64,000 nucleotides of DNA from Imperialibacter sp. EC-SDR9 (GTDB lineage Bacteria; Bacteroidota; Bacteroidia; Cytophagales; Cyclobacteriaceae), in assembly GCF_902498805.1 (NCBI RefSeq), contig NZ_LR701579.1, positions 186,001 to 250,000 on the forward strand. Direction: 5' to 3'. The notes under the pieces are model-generated. The model was not told where the DNA came from and did no database searches. It saw only the letters and a list, made by a program, of their open reading frames with translations. Both the position numbers and the translations under genes were made by a program. Shown piece after piece: positions 53,182 to 61,876 of this stretch (position 1 is its first letter; each line of letters starts with the position of its first letter).

Positions 53182-54366
53182 TTAGCTTATCTGCAACACC
53201 AATCCCTTCAAATACTCCCCCTCAGGGTGGTAAATGCTTACAGGGTGATCGGCTGGCTGGTGCACTTGGTACAGGATGCGAACCTCACGTCCTGTGGCAG
53301 CAGCTGCTGAAAACACAGCCGTGCGAAAATCTTGCGGTGACACCACCTGAGAGCATGAAAACGTAAACAGTATTCCTCCCGGCTTTATTTTTTTGATGGC
53401 CTTTTCATTGATCGTGCGATAGCCCTTGAGACCGTTTTCAAGCACCCTTACATGCTTGGCAAAGGCAGGCGGGTCGAGCACAATCACATCAAAATCGTCG
53501 GGCATTTTAGCCAGATAGTCGAAAGCGTCGGCACACAGGGACGTATGCTTTTCCGTTTTTCCGAAATTCAAATCAATGATTTGCTCAGTCAGGTCAATGG
53601 CTTTTTGCGAACTGTCGACGCTGACCACTTCTGAGGCACCAGCCTTTAAAGCGGATACCGAAAAGCCACCTGTGTAGCAGAAGGTGTTAAGCACTTTCTT
53701 GCCCTTGCTAAACTCCTCCAGCAGTCGCCTGCTTTCCCGCTGGTCGATAAAAAAGCCTGTTTTCTGGCCTTCTACCACATTGATGGTGAACTTACTTCCG
53801 TATTCGTTCACCTCCACGGTGTCGCCTTCCCCAAAGATAAATCCGTCTTCAGCTTGAATAGGCGCTTTAAAAGGAATGGTGCCAGCACTTTTGTTGTAGC
53901 AGGCGGTTATGGGGAGGTCAAGCTCTTTGAGGATAGAAGCAAAAGTGTCTTTCAGCAGATACATGCCAACAGAGTGCGCTTGAAAAACCACCGTTCCGTT
54001 GTAGTAGTCCATGATCAGGCCGGGTAAGCCGTCGCCTTCCCCATGTATCAGGCGGAAAACATTGAGGTTATCTTTTTTTGTTAAACCAACTGCCCTGCGA
54101 GCTTCAACTGCTTTTTCAATTTTGGCTTTCCAGAAGGCTTGATCGATTGTGACATCGGAGAAAGCCACCATGCGCACGGTGATGGAGCCAATTTGGTAGT
54201 GGCCAATTCCCAGAAACTTCTTTCTGCTGTCCAGCACCTCTACCAGGTCGCCTTCATTTAACTCCTTTGGAGTATGTTGGATAGCCCCTGAAAATACCCA
54301 TGGGTGGAAACGCTGGATGGAGCGTTCTTTTCCTGCTTTAAGAATAATAGAGGGATGAGAGGACAT
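53182..54366 (-). CDS. Class I rRNA methyltransferase, RlmI-like
   Basis: The 394-residue protein has an N-terminal PUA RNA-binding domain (RFHPWVFSGAI, GDLVEVLDSRKKFLGIGHY) and a methyltransferase domain with NTFCYTGGFSVSALKAGASEVVSVDSS (SAM loop) and VIVLDPPAFAK (the DPPxF catalytic motif). RlmI methylates C1962 of 23S rRNA to 5-methylcytosine in E. coli; the same target is likely here. It converges on the dtd-mazG pair with 8 bp between stops. Confidence 0.92.
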   Translation of the reverse strand: MSSHPSIILKAGKERSIQRFHPWVFSGAIQHTPKELNEGDLVEVLDSRKKFLGIGHYQIGSITVRMVAFSDVTIDQAFWKAKIEKAVEARRAVGLTKKDNLNVFRLIHGEGDGLPGLIMDYYNGTVVFQAHSVGMYLLKDTFASILKELDLPITACYNKSAGTIPFKAPIQAEDGFIFGEGDTVEVNEYGSKFTINVVEGQKTGFFIDQRESRRLLEEFSKGKKVLNTFCYTGGFSVSALKAGASEVVSVDSSQKAIDLTEQIIDLNFGKTEKHTSLCADAFDYLAKMPDDFDVIVLDPPAFAKHVRVLENGLKGYRTINEKAIKKIKPGGILFTFSCSQVVSPQDFRTAVFSAAAATGREVRILYQVHQPADHPVSIYHPEGEYLKGLVLQIS

Positions 54367-54574
54367 GGTTCTTTATTAACCCGCAAACTTATGAAATCGG
54401 TTGGAAAGTTAGTGATTATAAGTGACCGATATGTGAGGTCAACCTGCGATGGATGATGATTTTGTCAATGCTGCAGATATTAAGCGGTAGAAAATTCGGA
54501 CATCCTCAGAAATATTGCTTATATTTTATGAGGATCATATAAGGATGAAGAAACCAACCCAAAATAGTCAAGCC

Positions 54575-55453
54575 ATGAAAAATGTTTCGATCTTTTTTAT
54601 TGTCAGTATATATGTGCTTATCAGCGGCTGCTCAAACGATTCTGGTAAGGAATCAACGGAAGCCCCCAAAAGCCTTGTGGGAACGTGGGAGTTGGTGTCT
54701 TACATGAGCGACTCCAGTGGTGGAAAGGCATGGATAGATCACCCCTCCAATATTCTATACCAAAAACACCTGACCCCAACCCATTTTACCTGGATAAGCT
54801 ATCAGAAAGATAATGATCAACTTGTGGGGATGGGAGGCGGAACTTACACCTACGATGGTGAGAATTATGTTGAAAACATTGAATTTTTTCTACCAGCCAC
54901 CAGTAGCATCCTCGGGCAAAAAATCAATTTCACTGCTGACTTTGTTGACGGTGAATGGCATCATAGAGGTTTCGTGAAAGATTTTGAGTTTGATGTCGAA
55001 AGTGCTGAAACAGTTGTCGTGGATTCGTCTCGCATTGAGGAAATGTGGAGGAAGGTGCCCGCAGTTGCAGAAAACGATTCTTCTCTGGTCGGAACCTGGG
55101 AGCTGGTTTCCTATCATGAAAGGGAAGGCGGTCCTGAAATGAGCTACCCTGGCTTTGTGAAGTATATGAAGCTTGTGACTCCTTCACATTTTGTTTGGAT
55201 TCAATACAATGATGACGGAGACTATATTTCGGGAACAGGCACAGGATCCATTATCTATGACGGGAAGACGTACACCGAGAATGTGGCAATGATTCACCCG
55301 TCGGGTCATACCCTAACGGGGGCTACCATTACATTTGGTGGTGTTGTTAACGCCAACAGGTGGACACTTTTTGCGGAAAAGACAGTGAAGCAAGGACAAG
55401 AAATTGACTCTGTATACATAGATGAAACGTGGGCGAGATATAAAAAACCATAA
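54575..55453 (+). CDS. Lipoprotein with two tandem lipocalin-like domains
   Basis: The start at 54575 gives a lipoprotein signal ending in LISGC (Cys19). The mature protein is a duplication: SLVGTWELVSYMSD (about 33-46) and SLVGTWELVSYHER (about 170-183) begin two related domains of about 130 residues, each with THFTWISYQKDND/SHFVWIQYNDDGD and YTYDGENYVENIE/IIYDGKTYTENVA. It is anchored in the envelope and its ligand is unknown. A strong terminator follows. Confidence 0.85.
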   Translation: MKNVSIFFIVSIYVLISGCSNDSGKESTEAPKSLVGTWELVSYMSDSSGGKAWIDHPSNILYQKHLTPTHFTWISYQKDNDQLVGMGGGTYTYDGENYVENIEFFLPATSSILGQKINFTADFVDGEWHHRGFVKDFEFDVESAETVVVDSSRIEEMWRKVPAVAENDSSLVGTWELVSYHEREGGPEMSYPGFVKYMKLVTPSHFVWIQYNDDGDYISGTGTGSIIYDGKTYTENVAMIHPSGHTLTGATITFGGVVNANRWTLFAEKTVKQGQEIDSVYIDETWARYKKP

Positions 55454-55474
55454 GTGATTGATGAATAGGGCCAG

Positions 55475-55502
55475 GAGCCGGGATAACCTCCCGGCTCTTT
55501 TT
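55475..55502 (+). terminator. Intrinsic terminator after the two-domain lipoprotein gene
   Basis: GAGCCGGGA (55475-55483) pairs with TCCCGGCTC (55489-55497) around TAACC, and TTTTT follows. It is a textbook GC-rich stem with a T run. Confidence 0.9.
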
Positions 55503-55530
55503 ATTTTATTTCTTCTACAAAAAGACAACA

Positions 55531-55552
55531 TAATGCATTACTTTTATGTTTG
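55531..55552 (+). promoter_or_regulatory. padR promoter with adjacent palindrome
   Basis: TATGTTTG at 55545-55552 matches TAnnTTTG exactly, 17 bp before the padR ATG. Just upstream, TAATGCATTA (55531-55540) is a perfect palindrome. PadR regulators commonly repress their own operon from such sites, so autoregulation is plausible. Confidence 0.5.
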
Positions 55553-55569
55553 TATAACTAATAGTGACT

Positions 55570-55905
55570 ATGAAAGGCTCGTATTTGGGTGAATTGGAAG
55601 AACTTATACTGCTGACAGTTGGGGCATTGTTTGATGAGGCCTATGGCGTGGCTGTAATGGATGAAATAGAAAAGCAGACTGGAAGAAGCATGAATGTAAG
55701 TGCGGCCCATGCTGTGTTGCGGAGGCTGGAAGAGAAGGGCTATGTAACGTCACGGATGGGAGGAGCGACCAACGAAAGAGGCGGGCGACGCAAGCGGTAC
55801 TTCACTTTGACGGCTGTTGGCAAAAAAGCGCTGGATGAGTCTTTCGCTTTCAGGAACGAGCTGTATAAAAGGATACCAAAAATTGCCTTCAACTTTTCAT
55901 TATGA
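55570..55905 (+). CDS. PadR-family transcriptional regulator
   Basis: The 111-residue winged-helix regulator begins MKGSYLGELEELILLTVGAL, the usual PadR opening, followed by AYGVAVMDEIEKQTGR, SAAHAVLRRLEEKGYV and the wing region RRKRYFTLTAVGKKAL. I chose the ATG at 55570 over a GTG two codons earlier. It overlaps the permease gene by 4 bp (ATGA) and most likely represses it in response to an envelope or antimicrobial signal. Confidence 0.93.
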   Translation: MKGSYLGELEELILLTVGALFDEAYGVAVMDEIEKQTGRSMNVSAAHAVLRRLEEKGYVTSRMGGATNERGGRRKRYFTLTAVGKKALDESFAFRNELYKRIPKIAFNFSL

Positions 55906-58493
55906 AGCAGTTATCGCCGCCTAAATGGGCTGATAAATTCCTTAGGTGGTATTGCAATCCCGATCTTCTGGAGGAGATCGAAGGGGATATCTATGAGATT
56001 TTTGAGAGGGAGGCTGCTGTAGACACCCAAAAAGCCCGGCGGCGGTTTATTTGGAATGTACTTCGGTTTTTCAGGTGGGCGAACATTAAAAGAACAAACT
56101 CAAATTATAAGGCTAATCAAATGGGACTCATTAAAAATTACTTTACGGTAGGTTTCAGAAACCTATCCAAAAACTGGGGCATATCGCTCATCAATATCCT
56201 CGGCTTGTCTGTAGCGATAGGCATGGGCATCGCCATTTTCATATTTGTTGATATGCAGACGCATATGGACGATTTCCACTCCAACAGGAAGAATATTTAC
56301 CAATTGATCAATCATGTGAAAACCGAGAACAGCACTGCAATGTGGGCGGATGCTCCCTTGCTGATAGGGCCGGATTTGGTGGACAAGCACGCTGGAGTTG
56401 ACAACGTGGTGCGGGTCGAATTCCAGTACGGCAATATGCGGTTTGGCGACAACGTTTTTAGTGAGTTGGTATCGTTTGTTGACCCGGCTCTGCTGAAAGT
56501 GTTTGATTTTCCGATCAAGTATGGAGATGTAAATGCGCTGGAGAATAAAAGCTATGTGGTGATTGGTAAAAATATCGCCGAGAAATATTTCGGACAGGAA
56601 AACCCAATGGGCAGGGATGTTTCCATCAAGTATTCCAACGGTTTGATTCAGAACTATACGGTGGGGGCGGTAATGGACAAGACGCCGGATAAAGCGAGCT
56701 TTTCCTTCGAAATCATGGTGCCTATCGACAACTTCTTTGATTTAAAGCTCGAAGATCACTACGACTGGTCATATGCTACTGATGCTATTTTTATTGAAAT
56801 GAAAGATGGTCATCAGCCGCAGGAGTTAGAGGAGACTTTTAATGGATTTGTGGCTCTTCAGAATCAGACAAGTAGCAAATGGCCTATCGAACAATTTGAA
56901 ATGGTGCCATTGAGTCAACTAGCGCTGAGGTCATTTGAAATAGATGGTTCGATAAGCGGAGCCGGGCACCCAGCCGGGCGTATTGGGCTTTCTGTGGTAG
57001 CATCTATGTTGGTTTTGCTGGCTTGTTTTAATTATATGAACATTTCCGTCACAGCTGCCACAAGACGTTTGAAGGAAATAGCCATGAGGAAGGTGATTGG
57101 AGGAAACCGGCGACAGATTATTTACCAATTCATTTTGGAAAACATCATTCTGTGCACTTTGGCTTTGGCTTTGGGTACCGTAATGAGCTATTATTTCTTT
57201 TTGCCTGGGCTAAACACAATGATCCCGATTACTATTCCTTTTGAATTTTCAAGTTTTCCCATGCTGATTGCTTTCTTCGGTGGACTGCTGCTATTTATTG
57301 GGCTGGTGTCCGGTGCCTATCCGGCCTTCTATGTGTCGAAGTTTCAACCAACAAGTATTTTCAGAGGAAATGAGAAGCTCGGTTCGAAGAACGTCTTTAG
57401 CAAAATATTGCTGGGCTTTCAGTTTTTCTTTGCCATAAGCACCATCATCGCTTGCTTTGTTTTTACCGACAATGCCATTTATCAGGCAGAAAAAGACTGG
57501 GGATACAACCCCAAAGGAATCATTTCAATGCCACTGGTGGAGGCGTCGGACTTTCGGGCCTTGAGGGATGCAGCTAACAAGAATACCTCTGTTTTGAGCT
57601 ATGCCGGGAGTAACTACCATGTAGCCAGGGCCAACAAACTCACCAAAGCCGAAGTGCTTGATAAGGAGGTCAAAACCTATGCTTTTCATGTGGGCGAAAA
57701 CTATATGGAAACGATGGGCTTCCGCCTGAAGGAAGGGCGGTTCTTTGGAGACAGCAAAGCAGCTGACCAATCAGGAAGTATTATTGTAACAGAAATGTTT
57801 GTTGAAAAGGCCGGTTGGGGCGATGCCATAGGCCAACAGGTGACTTACGATAGCACACGGTACACAGTAGTGGGGGTAGTTGAAAACTTTATGTGCAATG
57901 CTTTTTATGATGAAATGCTACCATCTGTTTTCACTGCTGCTCCCGAGGAGGATTTTAATTATTTCGTAGTGAAAACCGCTGCGGGTAATGAAAAAGGCCT
58001 GGACGAATATTTTGCATCAGCATGGACAGGAATTGCCCCTAACGACCCTTACAACAGCAAGTATCAGGTGGATGTTTTTGATTACTTCTTCAAAGAGAAT
58101 CAGGGAAATATTGTAATCATAAGCTTCATCTCTGGCTTAGCTATTGTGCTGGCTTGTCTGGGCTTGTTTGGTTTGCTCGGCTTTAGCATTCAAAGTCGGA
58201 AAAAGGAATTTGGGATAAGGAAGGTGCTGGGGGCTGATGCAACGCAAATCATCAGAATTGCCAGTAAACAATACTTTTGGACGATTCTTATTGCCTTTCT
58301 TTTGGGTGCACCGGCAGGTGCTTTTCTTATCACTCAAATGATCAACGCTATTTATCCAGACCCTAAGCAAACCACAGCACTACCATTCATTCTGGCGATG
58401 GGCATTGTGCTGGTGACAACAGCCGTGACGGTGGCAAGTCAGGTGACCAAAGCTACCAGCGTCAACCCAGTGCAGACGTTGCGGAGTGAGTAG
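55902..58493 (+). CDS. MacB/FtsX-type ABC transporter permease with PadR-linked prefix
   Basis: The 863-residue inner-membrane protein has an N-terminal prefix of about 75 residues (LLEEIEGDIYEIFEREAAVD onward) seen in permeases encoded beside PadR genes. Two MacB_PCD/FtsX modules follow, with helices near 90-115, 365-390, 420-445, 455-480 and a second set at the C-terminus (IISFISGLAIVLACLGLFGLLGFSI, RKKEFGIRKVLGAD). The RRLKEIAMRKVIGG and KEFGIRKVLG segments after helix 2 are typical. No ATPase gene is adjacent, so it must use a partner encoded elsewhere. Members export peptides or lipids, or respond to envelope stress. Confidence 0.92.
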   Translation: MKQLSPPKWADKFLRWYCNPDLLEEIEGDIYEIFEREAAVDTQKARRRFIWNVLRFFRWANIKRTNSNYKANQMGLIKNYFTVGFRNLSKNWGISLINILGLSVAIGMGIAIFIFVDMQTHMDDFHSNRKNIYQLINHVKTENSTAMWADAPLLIGPDLVDKHAGVDNVVRVEFQYGNMRFGDNVFSELVSFVDPALLKVFDFPIKYGDVNALENKSYVVIGKNIAEKYFGQENPMGRDVSIKYSNGLIQNYTVGAVMDKTPDKASFSFEIMVPIDNFFDLKLEDHYDWSYATDAIFIEMKDGHQPQELEETFNGFVALQNQTSSKWPIEQFEMVPLSQLALRSFEIDGSISGAGHPAGRIGLSVVASMLVLLACFNYMNISVTAATRRLKEIAMRKVIGGNRRQIIYQFILENIILCTLALALGTVMSYYFFLPGLNTMIPITIPFEFSSFPMLIAFFGGLLLFIGLVSGAYPAFYVSKFQPTSIFRGNEKLGSKNVFSKILLGFQFFFAISTIIACFVFTDNAIYQAEKDWGYNPKGIISMPLVEASDFRALRDAANKNTSVLSYAGSNYHVARANKLTKAEVLDKEVKTYAFHVGENYMETMGFRLKEGRFFGDSKAADQSGSIIVTEMFVEKAGWGDAIGQQVTYDSTRYTVVGVVENFMCNAFYDEMLPSVFTAAPEEDFNYFVVKTAAGNEKGLDEYFASAWTGIAPNDPYNSKYQVDVFDYFFKENQGNIVIISFISGLAIVLACLGLFGLLGFSIQSRKKEFGIRKVLGADATQIIRIASKQYFWTILIAFLLGAPAGAFLITQMINAIYPDPKQTTALPFILAMGIVLVTTAVTVASQVTKATSVNPVQTLRSE

Positions 58494-58510
58494 CGTCGAA
58501 TAGATGCTGT

Positions 58511-58532
58511 GCCGGTGGGGTTGCCCGCCGGC
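58511..58532. terminator. Hairpin terminator between permease gene and comB
   Basis: GCCGGTGGG (58511-58519) pairs with CCCGCCGGC (58524-58532), with one G-T pair, around GTTG; TTTT follows four bases later. It lies between convergent genes. Confidence 0.75.
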
Positions 58533-58538
58533 GCCATT

Positions 58539-59246
58539 TTAGCCCGCTAAAACGAGATGTCCTTCTTTCAGGACTGGAACGATATCAAACTGATCTTCCT
58601 GCACGCAAAATTCGATGTCCTTAAATACCTCCAGCTTGTTCAGCCGACGGGCATGCGACGATGCCTTCACAAATGTGAAGAGGTCATTTTTTTCGACCTG
58701 GTAGAGCTTTACCATCATTCGGGGGACATCGCACTCAGGTTGGTGCGAAGTGGCCAGCCTTTCAACCAGAGCACCAGCAAACAGGCTGTCCTCCAGATTC
58801 ACTTTACCTTTCCAGGCCGCACAAACCACAACCACATCTTTGTCTTGCTGCTGGATGTATTTTGCAACGGCGCTCAGGTTGAGGAAGGCACCGATAACGA
58901 TTTGATCTGCTGTCTTTGATTTTTCGATGGCAAGAGTACCATTGGTGGTGGTAACGGCCACTTTCTGCCCCTTCAGGTGAGGCTCCATGTATTCGAAAGG
59001 GGAGTTGCCCATGTCGAAGCCTTCCACCTTGCTGCCGTTGCGTTCACCTGCCGTATAGTAGCCTTCCTGCTTAAGCCCTTTGCAGATGTCCACATCGGCC
59101 AATGGTTTGATGGCGGCTACTCCGGTAGCCAAGCCTGACACCATGCAGGAGGTGGCCCTGAGTATGTCCACCACCACCACAATTTTGCCTTTTAACTCGT
59201 ATTGATGGATTAGTTCCGGAGAAAGGCAGACGTCAATATTCCTCAT
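58539..59246 (-). CDS. comB: 2-phosphosulfolactate phosphatase family protein
   Basis: ComB dephosphorylates 2-phosphosulfolactate to sulfolactate, a step of coenzyme M synthesis in archaea; bacterial members serve sulfolactate or less certain roles. The 235 residues show VVVDILRATSCMVSGLATG, TAGERNGSKVEGFDMGNSP, TTTNGTLA and CAAWKGKVNLEDSLFAGALVE, all family motifs. It starts 4 bp after the gcvT stop, so the two are co-transcribed. Many Bacteroidota make sulfonolipids, a possible but unproven link. Confidence 0.9.
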   Translation of the reverse strand: MRNIDVCLSPELIHQYELKGKIVVVVDILRATSCMVSGLATGVAAIKPLADVDICKGLKQEGYYTAGERNGSKVEGFDMGNSPFEYMEPHLKGQKVAVTTTNGTLAIEKSKTADQIVIGAFLNLSAVAKYIQQQDKDVVVVCAAWKGKVNLEDSLFAGALVERLATSHQPECDVPRMMVKLYQVEKNDLFTFVKASSHARRLNKLEVFKDIEFCVQEDQFDIVPVLKEGHLVLAG

Positions 59247-59250
59247 CTGT

Positions 59251-60348
59251 TTACTTTTTTAAAAAAGGCACTTTTACCACTTTGGCCTTTAGGAACTTGC
59301 CCCTTACTCCCACAAATATTTCCGTGTCGGGCTGGCTGTATGCTTTGTTCACGTAGCCCATGCCTATGCCTATGCCAAGGGTGGGCGATTGTGAGCCGGA
59401 TGTTACTTCGCCAATTTTTTCCTCAGAGGCATTGAACAGCTCGTAGTGCGCTCGTGGAATGCCTCTGTCAACCAACTCAAAGCCAACCAGCTTTTTGCTG
59501 ATACCAGCTTCTTTTTCGGCCCTGATGGCAGCGGAGTTAGTGAATTCTTTGGTAAACTTGGTGATCCAGCCGAGGCCAGCTTCGATGGGAGAGGTGGTGT
59601 CGTCAATGTCGTTGCCATACAAGCAGAAGCCCATTTCCAGACGCAGGGTGTCTCTGGCACCAAGCCCAATAGGTTTGATGCCAGCGTCTTTTCCAGCTTC
59701 AAATACTTTATCCCAGAGCTTTTTAGCGTCCTCATTTTTTACATACAGCTCAAAGCCGCCTGCGCCTGTATAGCCTGTAGCGGAAATGATAACGTCTTTG
59801 ATGCCGCCCATTTCTCCTACAGTGAAGTGGTAGTAGCCAATAGCTGAAAGATCGACGCTGGTGAGCTTTTGAAGGACTTCTACTGCCTTCGGGCCTTGCA
59901 CCGCAAAAAGGGAAGTGGCGTCGGAGATATTGGTCATTTTTGCTCCGAAGGAATTGTGACTGCTGATCCAGTTCCAGTCTTTGTCGATATTGGAGGCGTT
60001 GACCACTAGCAGGTATTTCTCGTCAGCCATTTTATATACCAGCAGGTCGTCGACAATGCCGCCCTTGTCGTTGGGCAGGCAGGAGTACTGCGCCTGTCCG
60101 TCTACTAGTTTCGAAGCATCGTTGGATGTCACGCTTTGGATGAGGGGCAGGGCGCCCGGGCCCTCTACCATAAACTCTCCCATGTGCGACACATCGAAGA
60201 CACCTACGGCATTTCTAACGGTATGGTGTTCGTCCAGGTCAGAGGAGTAGCGAACAGGCATATTGTAGCCTGCGAAAGGCACCATTTTGCCACCCAGGGC
60301 CACGTGAATATCGTTGAGGGCAACTTTTTTTAATTCTGCAGAATCCAT
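59251..60348 (-). CDS. gcvT: Glycine cleavage system aminomethyltransferase (T protein)
   Basis: GcvT takes the methylamine group from the H protein and passes its carbon to tetrahydrofolate, releasing ammonia. The 365-residue length is typical. [64 protein letters not shown] and the C-terminal [18 protein letters not shown] are diagnostic. The H and P proteins are not in the window. comB follows directly. No glycine-riboswitch-like sequence is seen upstream. Confidence 0.96.
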   Translation of the reverse strand: MDSAELKKVALNDIHVALGGKMVPFAGYNMPVRYSSDLDEHHTVRNAVGVFDVSHMGEFMVEGPGALPLIQSVTSNDASKLVDGQAQYSCLPNDKGGIVDDLLVYKMADEKYLLVVNASNIDKDWNWISSHNSFGAKMTNISDATSLFAVQGPKAVEVLQKLTSVDLSAIGYYHFTVGEMGGIKDVIISATGYTGAGGFELYVKNEDAKKLWDKVFEAGKDAGIKPIGLGARDTLRLEMGFCLYGNDIDDTTSPIEAGLGWITKFTKEFTNSAAIRAEKEAGISKKLVGFELVDRGIPRAHYELFNASEEKIGEVTSGSQSPTLGIGIGMGYVNKAYSQPDTEIFVGVRGKFLKAKVVKVPFLKK

Positions 60349-60712
60349 TCTTTTTGCTGTTTATTCGGAAGCTGCAAAAGTAGTAATATTTGACAAGGGA
60401 CAGCATATGATCAGCAGCAGAATATCATTTAAGGATGACAGAATATGCAAGCGAACGTCATTGTCTTGATGTGGGCATGGTGCGTTTCGATTGGTTTAAG
60501 GTTTTAATAATTGGCCGACTTTTTGCATAACCCACAATAGCGGGTAGCATGCTATCGCTATTTTTTGATCTCGTGTTATTGCCCGGCAACCTGAAGCGGG
60601 TATTTTCTTAGAGGCGGTGGCTATAGCTGATAGTGCCTGGCCTACCTGGAATTCAGGTTTTGAACTTAAGATTTTTTATAAGACCAATATCATTTTTTAA
60701 ACGATTCGTACT
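60349..60712. other. Intergenic region between gcvT and an envelope gene, 364 bp
   Basis: This divergent region must contain two promoters, which I could not place with confidence. Its notable element is a strong rightward terminator at 60536-60566, with no gene upstream of it on that strand. Confidence 0.5.
60536..60566 (+). terminator. Orphan intrinsic terminator
   Basis: AATAGCG (60536-60542) pairs with CGCTATT (60556-60562), and GTAGC (60544-60548) with GCTAT (60551-60555), leaving one bulged G; TTTTTT runs from 60561 to 60566. It would end a rightward transcript that begins between gcvT and this point, either a small RNA or an attenuated leader of the gene at 60713. Confidence 0.65.
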
Positions 60713-61780
60713 ATGAAAGCAAAACTGATTTTTTCATTTGTGGCTGCTCTGGTTATTTCATTTGCAGCTTATGCACAGGAGCCAGCTGCCGGTAGCGTGG
60801 CAGAAAAGGTGGTTGTTACTACTCACGACGGTATTGTAAGAGTAGGTGTGGTTGTGAGCGATGATGGGAGAGAAATACTTCTTGAAACGGAGAACCTTGG
60901 AAAAATTTATATATCCAAGAGCGATGTCAAAACGATCAGACCCTTTGCCGAGTCGGATCGTATTGACGTAACCGGAGAGTACCAGGGCAATGACCCGTTC
61001 AGTACAAGGTACTATTTCACTACCAATGCGCTACCAATACGGAAGGGGGAGGACTATGGCATGCTGAACCTGTATGGGCCTGAAGTTCATTTTTCTCTGG
61101 CCGACAATTTTTCGGCGGGTATCATGTCTACCTGGATAGCCAGTCCGTTCGTTGGAGTATTCAAACTCTCGATCCCAACTCGAAATGATAAAGTTAGTTT
61201 TGGCATCGGTACGCTTCTGGGATCCTCCGGTTATCTCAATAGCTTCAAAGGTGCTGGAGGACTTCACTGGGGGATGGTAACGCTAGGGGATCGACGGAGT
61301 AATATTACATTCTCTGCCGGTTACTTGTACGTTGGGACGGGAACAGAAAGCTACTATTCAGAGCCGGGCGTTTATCCCGTTACGCCAGACGAATTTGGAG
61401 GATACTACTATCCAAATATCCCTTACCGATCAGAGAAAAACGGGATGGCAAAGGCGCCATCATTCTCGATTGCCGGTGTAACGCCGGTAGGTAGTAAGTC
61501 AAGTTTTATTTTTGACTCAATGTTTTTTGTGGCCAGCCAATACCGCAGGAGCAGTATGTGGCACGATAACTACGACAGCAATGGAATGCTTACTTCGGTA
61601 AGAATCTCGGATGAGTCCGGTTATGAAAAATTCTCTGCGCTGGTTTTGATGCCAGGCGTAAGATTTCAGCATCGGGAGGGGCGGGCTTTCCAAATTGCAT
61701 TGGCTGGCGTAACGGTATTTCAAGATGGAGATGTGTACTCCTTTCCGCTGCCCAATTGCTCGTGGTTCTTTAAAATATAA
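60713..61780 (+). CDS. Secreted outer-membrane beta-barrel-like protein
   Basis: The 355-residue protein has a signal peptide (LIFSFVAALVISFAAYAQ). A short N-terminal domain, VVVTTHDGIVRVGVVVSDDGREILLETENLGKIYISKSDVKTI, looks like a small SH3/Sm-like barrel. The rest (about 95-355) alternates aromatic and polar residues with many glycines and probably forms a membrane barrel. I know no function for it. It is divergent from gcvT. Confidence 0.7.
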   Translation: MKAKLIFSFVAALVISFAAYAQEPAAGSVAEKVVVTTHDGIVRVGVVVSDDGREILLETENLGKIYISKSDVKTIRPFAESDRIDVTGEYQGNDPFSTRYYFTTNALPIRKGEDYGMLNLYGPEVHFSLADNFSAGIMSTWIASPFVGVFKLSIPTRNDKVSFGIGTLLGSSGYLNSFKGAGGLHWGMVTLGDRRSNITFSAGYLYVGTGTESYYSEPGVYPVTPDEFGGYYYPNIPYRSEKNGMAKAPSFSIAGVTPVGSKSSFIFDSMFFVASQYRRSSMWHDNYDSNGMLTSVRISDESGYEKFSALVLMPGVRFQHREGRAFQIALAGVTVFQDGDVYSFPLPNCSWFFKI

Positions 61781-61808
61781 ATTCACTTACGGCAAAGTTG
61801 TCATCAGC

Positions 61809-61844
61809 CTCAGCTCAGTTATCTTGTATCAACTGATAGCTGGG
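61809..61844. terminator. Hairpin between convergent envelope gene and metZ
   Basis: CTCAGCT (61809-61815) and CAGTT (61816-61820) pair with AACTG (61831-61835) and AGCTGGG (61838-61844), with a 2-nt bulge and one G-T pair. TTTTTT lies about 8 bp further right. It fits a terminator between convergent genes. Confidence 0.45.
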
Positions 61845-61876
61845 GTTGATGCTTTTTTGCCACCAGTATTTGATTG

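Noticed and set aside
60349-60480. Possible glycine riboswitch ahead of gcvT
   Set aside because: I looked for the conserved glycine-aptamer segments on the minus strand and did not find them.
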